Source: Gemmatimonadota bacterium (GTDB lineage Bacteria; Gemmatimonadota; Gemmatimonadetes; Longimicrobiales; RSA9). From it: a stretch of 8,193 bases of DNA. The DNA is taken from contig VEPF01000344.1 of the NCBI GenBank assembly GCA_012027055.1, positions 242-8,434 on the forward strand, in the 5' to 3' direction. Below the pieces are notes generated by a model that ran no database searches, was not told the origin of the DNA, and saw nothing but the letters and a program-made list of their open reading frames with translations. Below, piece by piece: positions 6,999 to 8,193 of this stretch. The first letter of the stretch is position 1, and every line of letters begins with the position of its first letter. The translations under genes were made by a program, and so were the position numbers.

Positions 6999-7193
6999 TT
7001 GGTCTCCCGTTGCGGTCGCGTCGGTCCGCCGTTTCACTGTACCGGGCGCATTACCAGCACGCCCACCGAATGGCCGAGCCTTTCCGACCCCGTCAATCGC
7101 CCGGGCGCGCGCACCATCTGCTCGAGCGATCCGCGCGGGGCGCTGAATTGCTCGGCCCGGGCGGCCGGGCGCCGCCCGGACACAGTGGTGGGC
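6999..7193 (-). other. Gap between symporter and GH97 genes
   Basis: This 195-bp stretch is non-coding as far as I can see. It contains a GC-only inverted repeat CCGGGC/GCCCGG (7165-7179, 3-nt loop) just after the symporter stop, with no T-run. A TTGACG on the minus strand (7096-7091) resembles a -35 box, but no good -10 follows. GGGAG at 7008-7004 is the GH97 ribosome-binding site. It is undecided whether GH97 is read from its own promoter or from the symporter transcript. Confidence 0.5.
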
Positions 7194-8193
7194 TCAGGTC
7201 CCGGTCGCGCGTGCCCGCGCGCCCCGCAGGGAGTCGCTCGCGGTCCCCACGCCCACGGTCAGGACGGAGCCGAACTGCGAGAACCACAACCCGTCCACCA
7301 GCTTCGGCATGGCCCCGAACTGCTGCAGCGCCCACAGCATGGTCATGGCCAAGATCGCCACGGCCATGGCGATGATCGCGTCCGTCTGGTTCGCGCGTTT
7401 CGAGATCAGGCCCAGCAGGAAGCCGCCCAGTAGCCCGCCGTACGTGAAGGATGCGATCTGCAGCGCAATCACCACCACCGGCGTTCCCTGCTGCGCGAAC
7501 TGGAACAGCACTCCGCCCACGATCAGCACGATGCCGAAAAGCAGCGTGAAGGCCTTCCCCGCTCGCAGCATGTGCACGTGGTCTCCGCCGTGACCGGAGA
7601 GCGGCCCGTAGATGTCCAGGGTCGCGGACGAGGCGAGTGAGTTGATGGCGGATGCTTCCGACGACATGGCCACCGAGAAGATGCCGGCGATCACCAGGCC
7701 GCTGATGCCGGCAGGCAGGCCCTCGGTAATGAACGTCGGGAAGATCTCGTCCGGCGTGGCGAATGCCCGCCCGCCGAAATAGGCGTAGATGCCCACGCCC
7801 ACGATCAGGAACAGGGTGAACTGCGCCATGATGAACACGCCGCTGCCGACCAACGCCTTCCGCGCCTCGCGCAGCGACGGTGCGGCCAGCATGCGTTGCA
7901 CGATCAGTTGGTCCACGCCGTGCGAAGCCATCGACAGGAACGCCCCGCCCAACAGCCCGGTGAGGATCCACTGGCTGGCCGAGAAGCCGCCCGCCAGGTG
8001 GAAAACCCGCAGCTTCTGCGCGGGCTCCGCCGCCGCCACCACCCCGGCCCAGCCTCCCGGCACCAGCTGGAGCAGGGCAATGAGCGCGGCCGCCGCGCCA
8101 GCCAGGTAGATGAACACCTGCAGGACGTCCACGTACACCACGGCCTTGAGCCCGCCGTAATAGGTGTAGATCAGCGTGAACACCCAATAATTA
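7194..8193 (-). CDS. Sodium:solute symporter (SSS family), C-terminal part (runs off right edge)
   Basis: About 332 codons are visible. The frame is open through the right edge and the protein begins mid-domain at IYTYYGGLKAVVYVDVLQ, a stretch that lies after roughly the first 150-180 residues in SSS proteins (usually about 500 long). The N-terminus is therefore missing because of the window, and the in-frame GTG at 8183 is not a believable start. I count about eight hydrophobic helices. The family's most telling segment is GLVIAGIFSVAMSSEASAINSLASS (codons around 7620-7695), which carries the serines that form the sodium site in the transporter vSGLT. A cytoplasmic loop with GVDQLIVQRMLAA is also typical. 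Such proteins use the sodium gradient to import sugars, sialic acids, amino acids or vitamins; the solute cannot be assigned. The nearby GH97 gene on the same strand makes a sugar plausible. Confidence 0.93.
   Translation of the reverse strand, partial: NYWVFTLIYTYYGGLKAVVYVDVLQVFIYLAGAAAALIALLQLVPGGWAGVVAAAEPAQKLRVFHLAGGFSASQWILTGLLGGAFLSMASHGVDQLIVQRMLAAPSLREARKALVGSGVFIMAQFTLFLIVGVGIYAYFGGRAFATPDEIFPTFITEGLPAGISGLVIAGIFSVAMSSEASAINSLASSATLDIYGPLSGHGGDHVHMLRAGKAFTLLFGIVLIVGGVLFQFAQQGTPVVVIALQIASFTYGGLLGGFLLGLISKRANQTDAIIAMAVAILAMTMLWALQQFGAMPKLVDGLWFSQFGSVLTVGVGTASDSLRGARARATGT

Noticed and set aside
6999..7037. GTG at 7037 as the GH97 start
   Set aside because: It would put 13 polar residues before a typical signal peptide and would bury the GGGAG site that serves the ATG at 6998.
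7165..7179. GC-rich hairpin after the symporter as an intrinsic terminator
   Set aside because: 6-bp stem with a 3-nt loop but no T-run downstream on the minus strand; such repeats are frequent by chance in this composition.
7093..8187. A 364-codon minus-strand open frame overlapping the symporter
   Set aside because: It is a shifted-frame shadow of the symporter, lacks hydrophobic helices and is Arg/Gly-rich.

Overview
The window is high-GC bacterial DNA, densely coding, with six protein genes, two of them cut by the window edges. The phylum is inferred, not shown. A SusC/RagA-type TonB-dependent receptor, several Sec or lipoprotein signal peptides, a SusB-like GH97 glycosidase and very GC-rich codon use together suggest a Gram-negative polymer degrader. 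Gemmatimonadota fits best; a high-GC relative of the Bacteroidota is less likely. No RNA genes, CRISPR arrays or insertion sequences were seen.

Left part (1-952, minus strand): the N-terminal 317 residues of a SusC/RagA outer-membrane receptor, with signal peptide, carboxypeptidase-regulatory-like domain and plug. It runs off the left edge. A 346-bp divergent intergenic region (953-1298) separates it from a plus-strand operon.

Centre (1299-5049, plus strand): three genes joined by two ATGA overlaps. They encode a zinc N-acetylmuramoyl-L-alanine amidase (Amidase_2 fold) and two different GHL10 ('family 10-like') glycosyl hydrolases. All three begin with lipoprotein-type signals. The GHL10 family includes E. 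coli DigH (YddW), which cuts peptidoglycan glycan strands after amidases have removed the stem peptides. The operon therefore looks like a coupled two-step module: the amidase strips peptides, then the GHL10 enzymes cut the bare glycan.

Right part (5046-8193, minus strand): a SusB-like GH97 glycosidase with the active-site pattern of the retaining subgroup. Upstream of it on the same strand is a sodium:solute symporter whose N-terminus lies beyond the right edge. The GH97 gene and the second GHL10 gene converge so tightly that their TAG stop codons share the palindrome CTAG, which sits at the edge of the loop of a perfect 7-bp inverted repeat.

Taken together, the window reads as a cell-envelope and glycan-processing neighbourhood: an outer-membrane importer, wall-degrading lipoproteins, an exo-glycosidase and a sodium-coupled transporter. 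A shared substrate is a hypothesis; only the three plus-strand genes are clearly one transcription unit.
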